Virus record (IMG/VR): IMGVR_UViG_3300036846_000020
Coordinates: 1 to 37,307 of that record
DNA from: a virus
Length of the DNA: 37,307 bases
Reading direction: 5' to 3' (one strand)
In this document: piece after piece, positions 23,008 to 30,307 of the stretch
Layout: every line of letters begins with the position of its first letter
Numbering within the stretch: position 1 is the stretch's first letter
Notes under the pieces: generated by a model
What the model saw: only the letters and a program-made list of their open reading frames with translations
Told to the model about the DNA's origin: nothing
The model's database searches: none
Program-made: the position numbers and the translations under genes

Positions 23008-24489
23008 GTGAGCACAGCAGCAGCAGAGAAGCAGCAGCACGTGAGGATCACGAACGCGAAGACGACAGCGAAGAGTCGTGTCGCGATCTATCTGCGCATC
23101 AGCAGCGACCGAGCTGGCGACGAACTCGGGGTGAAGCGGCAACTGTCGCGCTGTCGCTCGCTGATCGCGGCGAAGGGGTGGACCGAAGTCGCGATCTACC
23201 AGGACAACGACACGAGCGCAGCGGGCAAGCAGAAGCGTCCCGCGTACGACGCGATGTTCGACGACGTGCGCTCGGGTCGGGTCACTGTCATCGTCGCGTG
23301 GTCGTTCGATCGGCTGACGCGCTCGATGCGTCAACTCGAAGACATCATCGAACTGCACGAGAAGACGGGCGTGAACATCGCGACCGTCGACGGCGAACTC
23401 GATCTGTCGACCGAGACGGGGCGCATGGTCGCCCGCATCCTCGCCGCCGTCGCTCGCGCCGAGTTGGAGTTTCGTCGCAAGCGTCAACTGAGCGAGCGCG
23501 AGCAGAAGGCGAAGATGGGGCACGTCAACGGGGGTGGGTCGCATCGCCCGTTCGGGTTCGAAGACGATCGCGTCACCCATCACGCCGTCGAGGCCGAACT
23601 GATCAGGGAAGCAGCGAAGCGCGTGCTCGCGGGGGAGACGCTGAGCAGCATCGTGCGCGACTTCGCAGCGCGCGGGGTGAAGAGCCCGAGCGGGCACCCG
23701 CTCACGCAGCAGCGACTGAGGCTCGTGCTGATCAGCGCGCGCACGAGCGGTCGTCGTTCGCACTGGCAAGCAGTCGAGGGCGAGCAGCGCCCGCTGCTCC
23801 CGCCGATCGTCGGCAAAGCAGCGTGGAAGCCCATCGTGAAGGTCGCTGACAGCGATCGTCTGCGCACGCTGCTGACAGCGACGTCGCGTCGACTGAACAC
23901 GAACAGCACGGCGCGCGTGCATCTGCTGCCGGGGTTCCTGCACTGCTCGACGTGCAAGCGCCGCATGGTGTCGAGTCACGCGGGCGGCTATGCGCGCTAC
24001 TCGTGCGAGCAAGTGCCGGGTGCTGAGAAGTGCAAGAAGATCATCACCGCGAAGCACGTCGACGAACTCGTGACGACGCAAGTGCTCGCGATGATCGACA
24101 CGCCGAAGTACCAGCGTCTGCTGCACAAGCGCACGGGCGTCAGCGCGAAACTCGTGCAGTCGCTGCAGCGCGACGAGCAGCGTCTGCTCGAACTCGTGCG
24201 CGAGCGCGAGAGCGGGCTGCTCGAACTCGACGAGTGGCGCGAGTCGCGCGACGTCGTGAAGCAGCGTCGCGACGAGACGAAGGCGCTGATCGAGTCTGCT
24301 GTGCGCGACGACGCGATGCGTGCGCTGCTGACAGGCGAGGGATCGATCGAGGCGCGCTGGGAAGCGATGACGCTCTCCCAGCAGCGGGCAGTCATCGACA
24401 GCGCGGTACAGACGATCCTCGTGTCGCCTGCAGCGAACGGCGGGCGTGTGTTCAACCCCGAGCGCGTCGAGGTAGTCTGGCGCGCCTGA
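23008..24489 (+). CDS. int: Large serine recombinase (integrase)
   Basis: A 493-residue serine integrase. The N-terminal catalytic domain has YLRISSD with nucleophile Ser32, the GVKRQ segment with the conserved Arg, and SFDRLTRS with further active-site Arg residues; the long E-helix follows in VARAELEFRRKRQ. The recombinase domain includes the RPFGF segment. A zinc ribbon (HCSTC through KCKK) and a coiled-coil-like Glu/Arg/Leu region follow, as in phiC31- and Bxb1-type integrases. GTG 23008 is chosen because the GAGATAGGGAGC leader at 22991-23002 lies six bases before it; a frame from 22921 would touch the attP. It would insert the genome at an attB and, with an unidentified directionality factor, excise it. 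Confidence 0.95.
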   Translation: MSTAAAEKQQHVRITNAKTTAKSRVAIYLRISSDRAGDELGVKRQLSRCRSLIAAKGWTEVAIYQDNDTSAAGKQKRPAYDAMFDDVRSGRVTVIVAWSFDRLTRSMRQLEDIIELHEKTGVNIATVDGELDLSTETGRMVARILAAVARAELEFRRKRQLSEREQKAKMGHVNGGGSHRPFGFEDDRVTHHAVEAELIREAAKRVLAGETLSSIVRDFAARGVKSPSGHPLTQQRLRLVLISARTSGRRSHWQAVEGEQRPLLPPIVGKAAWKPIVKVADSDRLRTLLTATSRRLNTNSTARVHLLPGFLHCSTCKRRMVSSHAGGYARYSCEQVPGAEKCKKIITAKHVDELVTTQVLAMIDTPKYQRLLHKRTGVSAKLVQSLQRDEQRLLELVRERESGLLELDEWRESRDVVKQRRDETKALIESAVRDDAMRALLTGEGSIEARWEAMTLSQQRAVIDSAVQTILVSPAANGGRVFNPERVEVVWRA

Positions 24490-24512
24490 CGACTCGCGCA
24501 GCACGTCACAAC

Positions 24513-24552
24513 GAAGCGCCCGCACCCTCTTCGCAGAGAGTGCGGGCGCTTC
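24513..24552. terminator. Strong hairpin terminator after integrase
   Basis: An 18-base arm at 24513-24530 pairs with 24535-24552 with a single mismatch and a 4-base loop (TCGC). The core is GAAGCGCCCGCAC. It lies between the integrase stop and a convergent leftward gene and should end both transcripts. The right side is followed by T/C-rich sequence. Confidence 0.85.
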
Positions 24553-24575
24553 TGCTGTTCCCCCCTTCGGCGACG

Positions 24576-24827
24576 CTAGTCGCCGCTGAGAAGATGCGTG
24601 GCGCTTTCCCCGAGTTCGTCGTCGATCGGCTTGTCGTGGCTGTACAGCGCGAGCACGCGCACGAGCAGATGCACGTACACGTCGAGTCGCCAGCAGATCG
24701 CGCTCGTCAGCCCAGCGAGCCCGACGAGCAGAGCAGCGCCCGCGATCGGCGTGTCGTCGTCTCTCACGCTCACGACGATCAGCAGCGTCGCGAGCGCCCA
24801 GAGCGCGATCGTGCGGGCCTTCTCCAT
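24576..24827 (-). CDS. Small membrane protein in the lysogeny region
   Basis: An 83-residue leftward gene with a GGGAGGGAG ribosome site. Hydrophobic segments lie at about residues 4-21 and 27-46, with a third amphipathic stretch LDVYVHLLVRVLALYS and an acidic tail. It sits between the integrase and the repressor with its own likely promoter, which is where prophage-expressed genes are found. Superinfection exclusion or another lysogenic-conversion function is plausible by position. There is no sequence match that proves it. Confidence 0.68.
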   Translation of the reverse strand: MEKARTIALWALATLLIVVSVRDDDTPIAGAALLVGLAGLTSAICWRLDVYVHLLVRVLALYSHDKPIDDELGESATHLLSGD

Positions 24828-24887
24828 GTGACGACTCCCTCCCGAGTCGGCGCGATCAGCCGGGGGTGGGGTCGCGCACGATCATCA

Positions 24888-24916
24888 TCCTTACCCCTGC
24901 TCGCGCGAGTTGGCAA
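24888..24916 (-). promoter_or_regulatory. Probable leftward promoter of the membrane protein
   Basis: On the minus strand TTGCCA (plus 24911-24916) is followed after 17 bases by TAAGGA (plus 24888-24893). It lies about 60 bases upstream of the membrane gene start. The -35 is close to consensus, the -10 weaker. Confidence 0.45.
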
Positions 24917-24952
24917 GGCGCATCGTCACGCGTCTCGTCATTGACTGAACGC

Positions 24953-25291
24953 TCAGCCGACTGCAGCAGCGTCGTCTGACTGATCAAGTCGTCGTGCGAG
25001 TTCGCGCATCAGTGCATCGCTGCTGATCTTCGCCAGATTCGGCGCAGCACGCACGCGAATGCCTGCTTCCTTCTCGCTGAGGAAGCCTGCTTCGACGAAC
25101 GCTTCGAGTACGGGTCGGTCGTATGCGCGAGCGAACTTCGCAACTGACGCGGGAGTGATCGAACGACTCTCGCCGTTCATCCAGCGACTGACTGTTGTCT
25201 GATCGATGCCACTCGCCCGAGCGATGTCGACTTGTCGCGTGCCCTCTGGAATCACAGCGAGCACGTAGTCGAGCCATGTGCGTTGGGTCAT
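24953..25291 (-). CDS. XRE-family repressor (immunity repressor candidate)
   Basis: A 112-residue leftward regulator with a lambda-type helix-turn-helix. GTRQVDIARASG forms the first helix pair and IDQTTVSRWMNG the recognition helix (about residues 27-40). The C-terminal region contains VLEAFVEAGFLSEKEA and a closing helix, probably for dimerisation. It is expressed leftward, opposite to the early operon, and its leader GAGATAGGGAACC (minus strand, 25293-25305) is the same motif as before the integrase. It is closely similar to the rightward XRE protein at 25544, suggesting a CI/Cro-like pair. No RecA-sensitive peptidase domain is present, so induction would work in another way. Confidence 0.82.
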   Translation of the reverse strand: MTQRTWLDYVLAVIPEGTRQVDIARASGIDQTTVSRWMNGESRSITPASVAKFARAYDRPVLEAFVEAGFLSEKEAGIRVRAAPNLAKISSDALMRELARRLDQSDDAAAVG

Positions 25292-25408
25292 CGGTTCCCT
25301 ATCTCTTCATCGCCAGCTCGCGCTCCTTGCGAGCGCGATTCCCTTCGGTATGTACCCCACGAGTCTATGACGATGCGTCACCACTATGCGGGGTTCCGCG
25401 CGCGCGTG

Positions 25409-25431
25409 GCGTCAAGTCACGCCCTTGACGC
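25409..25431. promoter_or_regulatory. Operator dyad GCGTCAAG-7-CTTGACGC
   Basis: A perfect inverted repeat with 8-base arms at 25409-25416 and 25424-25431. The arms contain TTGACG on both strands, so a bound repressor would cover both putative divergent -35 hexamers. It is the best-formed operator in the region. Confidence 0.72.
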
Positions 25432-25466
25432 TTTGTCATAACAGCGAGTTACCCCTTGCCAACGCA

Positions 25467-25501
25467 CTTGATGCGGCGCATCGTGGCCCCTACGCGTCAA
25501 G
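25467..25501. promoter_or_regulatory. Further operator half-sites CTTGATGC and GCGTCAAG
   Basis: CTTGATGC (25467-25474) and GCGTCAAG (25494-25501) repeat the half-site of the main operator with one and zero changes. They face each other in the opposite order over 35 bases, upstream of the rightward XRE gene. They are probably secondary repressor-binding sites. Confidence 0.6.
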
Positions 25502-25543
25502 CACGAACATGCACAGCGCTGAATACGACGGCAGGGGCCAGAC

Positions 25544-25858
25544 ATGAGTTGGGCGGCGTACGTCAAGAGCGTCATCGGGGACGACCGGCAGACCGATGTC
25601 GCGCACAAGACCGACATCGACCAGACGACGATCAGCCGCTGGCTGCACGACGAGCACCGATCGATCACGCCGACGACCGTCACCCGGTTCGCTCACGGCT
25701 ACAGCGTGCCCGTGCTCGAAGCGTTCGTCGAGGCTGGGCTGCTGACCGCTGACGACATCAAGGTGCGCGTCGTGACCCGACGCACGCTGCGCGACGTCGA
25801 CACGAGCACGCTGCTCGACGAGCTGGCACGGCGCACGAGCAGCGAGCGCGTGTCGTGA
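25544..25858 (+). CDS. XRE-family Cro-like regulator, paralogue of the repressor
   Basis: A 104-residue rightward helix-turn-helix protein opening the early operon. By hand alignment 33 of 53 residues from RQTDVAH to the VLEAFVEAGLL segment are identical to the leftward repressor. The recognition helices differ little (IDQTTISRWLHD versus IDQTTVSRWMNG), so both should bind the same sites. The C-terminal parts also align, although more weakly. It is placed as Cro is in lambda. It overlaps the next gene by GTGA. Confidence 0.82.
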   Translation: MSWAAYVKSVIGDDRQTDVAHKTDIDQTTISRWLHDEHRSITPTTVTRFAHGYSVPVLEAFVEAGLLTADDIKVRVVTRRTLRDVDTSTLLDELARRTSSERVS

Positions 25859-26031
25859 ACAGCGAGCAGCGCGAGCGCGCAGTGCAGATCGCCGAGCGAC
25901 AGCGGGCCGAGCAGGGTCTGCCGCCGCGCATCGAAGACGTCGGGGTGCTGACCCGCATCGCGACTGTGATGCGGCTTGTCGACGCGCCGCTGGTCAGGGC
26001 AACCCAGCGACGACGCAAGCGCAGGCCGTAG
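25855..26031 (+). CDS. Small basic protein after the Cro-like gene, 58 residues
   Basis: GTG 25855, overlapping the previous stop at GTGA, to TAG 26031. It has a Glu/Gln/Arg helical N-terminus, a middle with LPPRIEDVGVLTRIATVMRL, and a basic end QRRRKRRP. Overlap with the regulator gene argues for real translation. Function is unknown; nucleic-acid binding is possible from its charge. Confidence 0.62.
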   Translation: MNSEQRERAVQIAERQRAEQGLPPRIEDVGVLTRIATVMRLVDAPLVRATQRRRKRRP

Positions 26032-26035
26032 CGCG

Positions 26036-26110
26036 GCGAGCCCGCGCGACTGACTGACGTCGCCCTGCCCCCGAAGGGCTTCTGACTGAACGCCAGCCGC
26101 GCGGGTTCGC
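26036..26110 (+). terminator. Long inverted repeat, possible attenuator
   Basis: GCGAGCCCGCGC at 26036-26047 pairs with 26099-26110 with one mismatch around a 51-base loop that contains a smaller GCCCT/AGGGC stem. It separates the regulator pair from the next early genes. No T-run follows, and the 26032-26151 gap also holds the ribosome site GAAGAGAGAAGG of the next gene. Confidence 0.45.
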
Positions 26111-26151
26111 CATTCCCCCGAAGTGCCCAACGAAGAGAGAAGGCAGAAGTC

Positions 26152-26895
26152 ATGACGATCATCGATGACGATGCTCGCGAGTACGGCGAGCACGTACGAC
26201 ACGGCGGCTGGCGGCTCGCGCTGCTCGTCGCACGCAGCGTTGAGCGCGACGCTGGGCACGGCGGGAAACCGATCGATCGAGCGGTTTCAAAGACGAGCGC
26301 GACGAAGTTCGCCGTCATGAGCGGCACGACGCACTCGCGAGTGCTGCGGCATCTGGACGCATGGGAGAAGGCTGCAGACGCAGGGCACGTCGCGCACGCC
26401 GCTGACATCGAGCCCGGTCAGGAGGTCGCCCTGCCCGCTGCCGAACTGTGGACGACGATGTACGACGCCACTGCTTCAGGCGGGCGACCACGCGACAGCA
26501 AGCCCGTCGACGCTGCGCTGATCATCGCGAAGCGCGGCGCTGTCGCCGTCATCGCTGAGATGACCGACGAGCAGCAGCGCGAGATGTTCACGGCGCTGCA
26601 GTTGCTCTTCGAGCAGCGCGCCGACGCCGAGCGCGGCGAGCGCCCGCGTCACACGCCCGATCGTCTCGACCAGGGCATCATGCTGCTGGCAGTCATGAAG
26701 GCGCGGCTGCGCATCAAGGAAGCAGTCGACGCTCTTCGCGCGGGCGACGTCGGCGTGCTCGACAGCGACGACCAGTTGCGGCTGCACGTGCTGATCACGA
26801 GCATTCGCGACGCGCTCGATCTGCTCGACGCTGCAGCAGGCGGCGGCATCGACGACGCTGCGATCGAGCAGTGGCTGAGCCAGGACGTGTCATGA
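26152..26895 (+). CDS. Early protein of unknown function with HTH-like N-terminal half
   Basis: A 247-residue protein with a GAAGAGAGAAGG ribosome site. The N-terminal half contains SATKFAVMSGTTHSRVLRHLDAW, a helix-turn-helix-like sequence, then AADIEPGQEVALP and a Trp segment. The C-terminal half is helical, with Ala/Leu-rich stretches and an acidic end. Position at the head of the early operon, next to regulators and replication genes, suggests a DNA-binding role. I do not recognise a family. It overlaps the next gene by ATGA. Confidence 0.7.
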   Translation: MTIIDDDAREYGEHVRHGGWRLALLVARSVERDAGHGGKPIDRAVSKTSATKFAVMSGTTHSRVLRHLDAWEKAADAGHVAHAADIEPGQEVALPAAELWTTMYDATASGGRPRDSKPVDAALIIAKRGAVAVIAEMTDEQQREMFTALQLLFEQRADAERGERPRHTPDRLDQGIMLLAVMKARLRIKEAVDALRAGDVGVLDSDDQLRLHVLITSIRDALDLLDAAAGGGIDDAAIEQWLSQDVS

Positions 26896-27365
26896 CCGCG
26901 CCGACGCTGCGCCGCTCGAACGCTGATCGAGCCGAGCGACTGATCGCGTGGGGCATGGACGCGAAGCGCCGCGACAAGACGTACACGAAGCAGCAGCTCG
27001 CTGAAGCGATCGGCATGGGCGTCGGGCAGAAGTTCGACGCCGTGCTGACGCTGACGCGCGATCTGTGCCACGACCGAGGGTGGAACTTCGGGTACTTCCA
27101 CCCGCTGACCAATGGCGCGTGGGTGTCGTCGTTCACGAAGATCGACGTCGAGCAGCCGCTGCCGGGTGTCGCGCAGCGAGCGAACGCGATCGCGAAGCAG
27201 TCGCGCAACGTGCGCAAGCAGATCGACTTCATGCGCGATCACAGCGGGCGAGACACCGTGGCTCGACACATGGCTCGCATCGTCGAAGCCGCTGAAGCGA
27301 ACCAGCTCGAACTGAACTCGCTGCTGCGCGCGCTCGTCGACCGGATGACGACGGGGGCCGACTGA
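26892..27365 (+). CDS. Early protein, possible winged-helix DNA-binding protein
   Basis: A 157-residue basic protein. The first 60 residues (ADRAERLIAWGMDAKRRD, then TYTKQQLAEAIGMGVGQKFDAVLTLT) look like a helix-turn-helix of winged type. A Trp/Phe/Tyr-rich beta region (WNFGYFHPLTNGAWVSSF) follows, then a long helix to the C-terminus. It is in an ATGA overlap with the preceding gene and a TGATG overlap with the next. No family is recognised; a regulator or replication-initiation accessory are both possible. Confidence 0.65.
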   Translation: MTAPTLRRSNADRAERLIAWGMDAKRRDKTYTKQQLAEAIGMGVGQKFDAVLTLTRDLCHDRGWNFGYFHPLTNGAWVSSFTKIDVEQPLPGVAQRANAIAKQSRNVRKQIDFMRDHSGRDTVARHMARIVEAAEANQLELNSLLRALVDRMTTGAD

Positions 27366-27565
27366 TGCCGACGCCTGTGTATGACGCGCTCGTCGTCGAG
27401 CACGGCTGGTCGCTCGACGATCTGCGCGAGCCGTTCGACGTCGACGCGTTCATCGCCGAGTCGTACGCGATCACGCGAGCAACAGCGCTCGTGCGAGTGC
27501 ACGACGTGCTGCAGCAGGCCGTGACGAAGCAGAAGCGCGACGCGAGAGGGCGGTTCACGCGATGA
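27365..27565 (+). CDS. Small hypothetical protein, 66 residues
   Basis: Overlaps its neighbours at both ends (TGATG before, ATGA after), which supports translation. It has acidic N-terminal helices, a middle helix with ATALVRVHDVLQQAV and a basic C-terminal KQKRDARGRFTR. It lies directly before RusA; no domain is recognised. Confidence 0.65.
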   Translation: MPTPVYDALVVEHGWSLDDLREPFDVDAFIAESYAITRATALVRVHDVLQQAVTKQKRDARGRFTR

Positions 27566-28074
27566 CTGATCGCATCACGTTCAGGGTCCACGGCGACCCA
27601 GCGCCGCAGGGCAGCAAGCGGCTGATGGGCAACGGCGCGATGGTCGAGTCGGCGGGCGAGCGTCTGAAGTTCTGGCGCAACGATGTGCGCAGCGCGGCGT
27701 TCGACGCGCTGAACCGCACGGACTTCCACCCGCTCGGCTCGGTCGAAGTCTCGATCGTCTTCTCGCTGCGCCGACCCAAGTCGCACTTCGGCACGGGGCG
27801 CAACAGCGACACGCTGAAGGCCAACGCGCCGCTGATGCACGTGCAGAAGCCAGACGTCGACAAGTTGCTGCGCGGCACGCTCGACGCGCTGACGTCAGCA
27901 GGCGCGTACGCCGACGACGCGTGCGTCGTGCACGTGCAGACGTCGAAGACATGGTGCGACGTCGGCGAGCCACCCGGCGCGTACATCAGCGTCGTCGACA
28001 TCGAGCGCGAGCAGCAGATACCGCGCATGTCACGAGCAGCGCGCCAGACGACGACCCAGGGGGCGGCGTCATGA
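27562..28074 (+). CDS. rusA: RusA-type Holliday junction resolvase
   Basis: A 170-residue protein of the RusA family. The N-terminal PAPQGSKR is typical. The catalytic acidic cluster is visible as KPDVDK at 96-101 (Asp98, Asp100) and Asp118/Asp119 in YADDACVV, with the intervening helix LLRGTLDAL. It would cut four-way DNA junctions during recombination-dependent replication or resolve branched DNA before packaging. It is longer than E. coli RusA, with an extra basic C-terminal tail. It lies close to the exonuclease and SSB-like genes. Confidence 0.92.
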   Translation: MTDRITFRVHGDPAPQGSKRLMGNGAMVESAGERLKFWRNDVRSAAFDALNRTDFHPLGSVEVSIVFSLRRPKSHFGTGRNSDTLKANAPLMHVQKPDVDKLLRGTLDALTSAGAYADDACVVHVQTSKTWCDVGEPPGAYISVVDIEREQQIPRMSRAARQTTTQGAAS

Positions 28075-28226
28075 GTCCCGGTGCTGGTCCGCCGTACCCA
28101 CGTCGCACGTGGTACGTCTGCGACGTCTGCTTCGAGCGCGTCGGCTGGCGCGAGTGCGAAGAGTTCGGCGACGGCGAGCGCGCGCTGTGCCGTGAGTGCG
28201 CTCGGCTGATCGAGCGTGCGTCATGA
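28071..28226 (+). CDS. Small zinc-binding protein, 51 residues
   Basis: Starts and ends in ATGA overlaps, with RusA before and the exonuclease after. Two C-x2-C pairs (VCDVCF and LCRECARL) about 25 residues apart give a clear zinc ribbon or knuckle. It has a Pro-rich N-terminus. Role unknown. Confidence 0.72.
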   Translation: MSPGAGPPYPRRTWYVCDVCFERVGWRECEEFGDGERALCRECARLIERAS

Positions 28227-29251
28227 GCACCTTCGACACGCGCGTCGACTTCGACCGTGACGGGTGGAAGCGCCCGCGCGTGCAACTGCCCGACAGCAGC
28301 AAAGTCGTGTCGTACACGCGCTGCACGACGTTCGTCGACGCGCTCGACGAGAAGTACAAACTGTCGCTGTGGCAGCAGCGCATGGTCGCTGTCGGCATGT
28401 CGCTGCGACCCGATCTGCTGCTCGGTATCTCGTCGCTCGCGCCGCTGCTCACGCAGCCGACTGAAGACGTCCCGAAAGACGCGAAGGACAAGGGCGACGA
28501 ACTGTGCGAGAAGGCGCTAGAAGCCGCTCAGGCGTCTGCAGCAGCGACGACCGGCACAGCGCTGCACGAGATGACGCGTTCGCTCGACGAGCAGCGACCG
28601 CTCGGCGTGATCCCCGCGTCGGCGCAGCGAGACATCGAGGCGTACGGACGCGCGACGCAGGCGCTCGCTGCGCTGTACGTCGAGCAGCCGATGGTGAACG
28701 ACGCGCTGCAGATCGGCGGCACGCCTGATCGCATCGTCGAGCTGGGCGGCGTCACGTACATCGCCGACGTGAAGACGGGATCGATCGCGTACGCCTCGCT
28801 GAAGATCGCGATGCAACTCGCGGTGTACGCGCACAGCGAGTTGTACGACCCGCGCAAGCGTCGTCGTCTGAAGACGCCGACGATCGATCAGAAGCGCGCG
28901 ATCGTGATCTGGCTGCCAGCGGGCAAGGCGAAGTGCGAACTGCTCTGGGTCGACATCGCTCGCGGCTGGCAGGCCGTGCAGGTCGCGAAGCAAGTACGCG
29001 ACTGGCGCAAGGCGAAGGGCTGGATGACGCCCGTCGAACTCGATCAGTCGCTGTTCGCCGACGACACGAACGTCAGCGGCGCTGACGAAGCAGCGCAAGA
29101 GACGCAGCACCGTCTCGCAGAGCGCATCTGGGCAGCGCCCGATCTGAAGTCGCTGACCGATCTGTGGGCGACGAACCGCGACGTCTGGGACGACTCGCTG
29201 ACCGAGCTGGCAACGCAGCGGAAGACAGCACTGCAGGCGGCGATGACGTGA
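28223..29251 (+). CDS. PD-(D/E)XK exonuclease, RecB/Cas4-like
   Basis: A 342-residue protein. The core shows TGTALHEM (His115), the GTPDR segment with Asp169, and IADVKTG with Asp182 and Lys184, followed by a helix containing QLAVYA. That is the usual order of the PD-(D/E)XK RecB-like family, including YqaJ/Cas4-type phage exonucleases. There is no four-cysteine iron-sulphur cluster as in true Cas4, so I call it Cas4-like only loosely. It would resect DNA ends for recombination together with the SSB-like protein two genes downstream. The start is in an ATGA overlap. Confidence 0.85.
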   Translation: MSTFDTRVDFDRDGWKRPRVQLPDSSKVVSYTRCTTFVDALDEKYKLSLWQQRMVAVGMSLRPDLLLGISSLAPLLTQPTEDVPKDAKDKGDELCEKALEAAQASAAATTGTALHEMTRSLDEQRPLGVIPASAQRDIEAYGRATQALAALYVEQPMVNDALQIGGTPDRIVELGGVTYIADVKTGSIAYASLKIAMQLAVYAHSELYDPRKRRRLKTPTIDQKRAIVIWLPAGKAKCELLWVDIARGWQAVQVAKQVRDWRKAKGWMTPVELDQSLFADDTNVSGADEAAQETQHRLAERIWAAPDLKSLTDLWATNRDVWDDSLTELATQRKTALQAAMT

Positions 29252-29475
29252 GGGTGCCGCTGACCGACGTCGTATCCGACCAGTTGGAACTGCACGTCCC
29301 CGATCCGACGCGCGGCAAGGGCGGTCTGTATTGCAGATGCGGCAGCCACATACACCCACACAGCGATGACGGCTTTCGAGTTCACATCGCCCGAAGGATC
29401 GTGCGCGCTCTGCATCGGGAGTGGGAGTTGCGACGAGAAGACGAACGAAACGAAGAGAGAGAAGGCACAGCATGA
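29248..29475 (+). CDS. Small Cys/His protein, unknown function
   Basis: A 75-residue protein starting at GTG 29248 (GTGA overlap) and ending in an ATGA overlap. It has CRCGSHIHPH in the middle, a possible small metal site, and a strongly charged Arg/Glu C-terminal helix. A competing frame in the same region (29366-29605) is less well placed. Function unknown. Confidence 0.6.
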   Translation: MRVPLTDVVSDQLELHVPDPTRGKGGLYCRCGSHIHPHSDDGFRVHIARRIVRALHREWELRREDERNEEREGTA

Positions 29476-30014
29476 GTCAGCAGCAGGAGTACAACCCGTT
29501 CGCACCGCGCGAGCGGGTGCCAGCAGTGTCATGGAACGGCGCGCCGGTCGGCGGCTTCATCGTCGCTCGCGTGCTCGAAGCGCCGCGCGAAGTGCAGGCG
29601 CGTGACTTCGCCACGGGCAAGGTCGAGACGTGGGACAACGGCGACCCGAAGATGAACGTCGTCACTCGCGTCGACGTCAACGGCGAGACGCGTGATCTGT
29701 GGTGCGTGCGCCCGTCTGCGCTGTACGGCGCGATCGTCGAGGCGCTGAAGCAGACGCCGCCCGGTTACCTCGAAGTCGGCGGCACGCTGCGCATCACGTA
29801 CACGGGCGAGAAGCCGAGCGAGAAGGCGGGCATGAACCCGGCGAAGCAGTTCGCTGTGCAGTACACAGCAGCGAACGCGTTCGGGCAGCCGAACGGGGCG
29901 CAGACGTGGCAGCAGCCCGCACAGCAGCAGCAGCAGCAGACACAGCAGCAGCCTGCACAGCAGCAGGCCGACCCGTGGATGCAGCAGCAGCAGCCTGACG
30001 AACCGCCCTTCTGA
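29472..30014 (+). CDS. SSB-like protein with glutamine-rich linker and acidic tip
   Basis: A 180-residue protein with a GAGAGAAGG ribosome site. Residues about 15-140 are a beta-rich domain, with VARVLEAPREVQARDF and later GGTLRITYTGEK strands, of OB-fold-like character. Residues about 145-172 are mostly Gln with some Pro and Ala. The C-terminus is DEPPF, resembling the acidic-aromatic tip of bacterial SSB that recruits partners. Placement beside exonuclease and RusA supports a single-strand DNA-binding role. A true SSB fold has not been proven, and an annealase is the main alternative. Confidence 0.68.
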   Translation: MSQQQEYNPFAPRERVPAVSWNGAPVGGFIVARVLEAPREVQARDFATGKVETWDNGDPKMNVVTRVDVNGETRDLWCVRPSALYGAIVEALKQTPPGYLEVGGTLRITYTGEKPSEKAGMNPAKQFAVQYTAANAFGQPNGAQTWQQPAQQQQQQTQQQPAQQQADPWMQQQQPDEPPF

Positions 30015-30016
30015 TC

Positions 30017-30307
30017 ATGAGCGGGCACACGAAGGCCCGCTGGCGCATCGTCGCGTACACGTACGGCTGCTCGACGTGCGGCGCTGCGCCGGGTCAGCCG
30101 TGCGTGACGGGCTGGGGCACACCACGAACAGACGGCGACGTGCACAGCGCGCGCAGTCGACTCGCCAGCGCGAACGGCTGGCACGCATCCGACGAGAGCG
30201 AAGACGGGCCGCTGATCACGTGCGGGCACTGTCTCGACGACCCGCCTGCTGGGCACACGTGCCCGCAGTGCGGCAGAAGGGCGAGCGATCTTGATGACGC
30301 CGACTGA
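30017..30307 (+). CDS. Zinc-finger protein with CSTCGAAPGQPC motif
   Basis: A 96-residue protein. The C-x2-C-x6-C pattern CSTCGAAPGQPC, followed by a distant His before a SARSR segment, matches a zinc module common in actinobacterial and actinophage proteins. A second pair of C-x2-C motifs (CGHC and CPQC) lies near the C-terminus. It overlaps the following gene by 14 bases, and that gene carries a related module, so the two look like a duplicated pair. Confidence 0.72.
   Translation: MSGHTKARWRIVAYTYGCSTCGAAPGQPCVTGWGTPRTDGDVHSARSRLASANGWHASDESEDGPLITCGHCLDDPPAGHTCPQCGRRASDLDDAD

Larger units (their letters stand above)
25292..25543. promoter_or_regulatory. Immunity control region between divergent repressors
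   Basis: A 252-base gap between the two XRE genes. It contains the GCGTCAAG operator copies listed separately, a smaller dyad TGACG-ATG-CGTCA at 25368-25380, and TTGACG hexamers on each strand (25410-25415 minus, 25425-25430 plus) that would be -35 elements of divergent promoters. Well-formed -10 boxes at ideal spacing are not clear. The leftward transcript leader holds the GAGATAGGG motif. Confidence 0.7.

Noticed and set aside
29366-29605. A 79-codon frame with a Cys-rich start overlapping the SSB-like gene
   Set aside because: The alternative gene 29248-29475 is joined to both neighbours by stop/start overlaps, and the frame runs into the SSB-like coding region.
29925-30000. CAG-rich tract as a possible microsatellite or repeat element
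   Set aside because: It codes in frame for the Gln-rich linker of the SSB-like protein and is interrupted by Pro, Ala and Thr codons.
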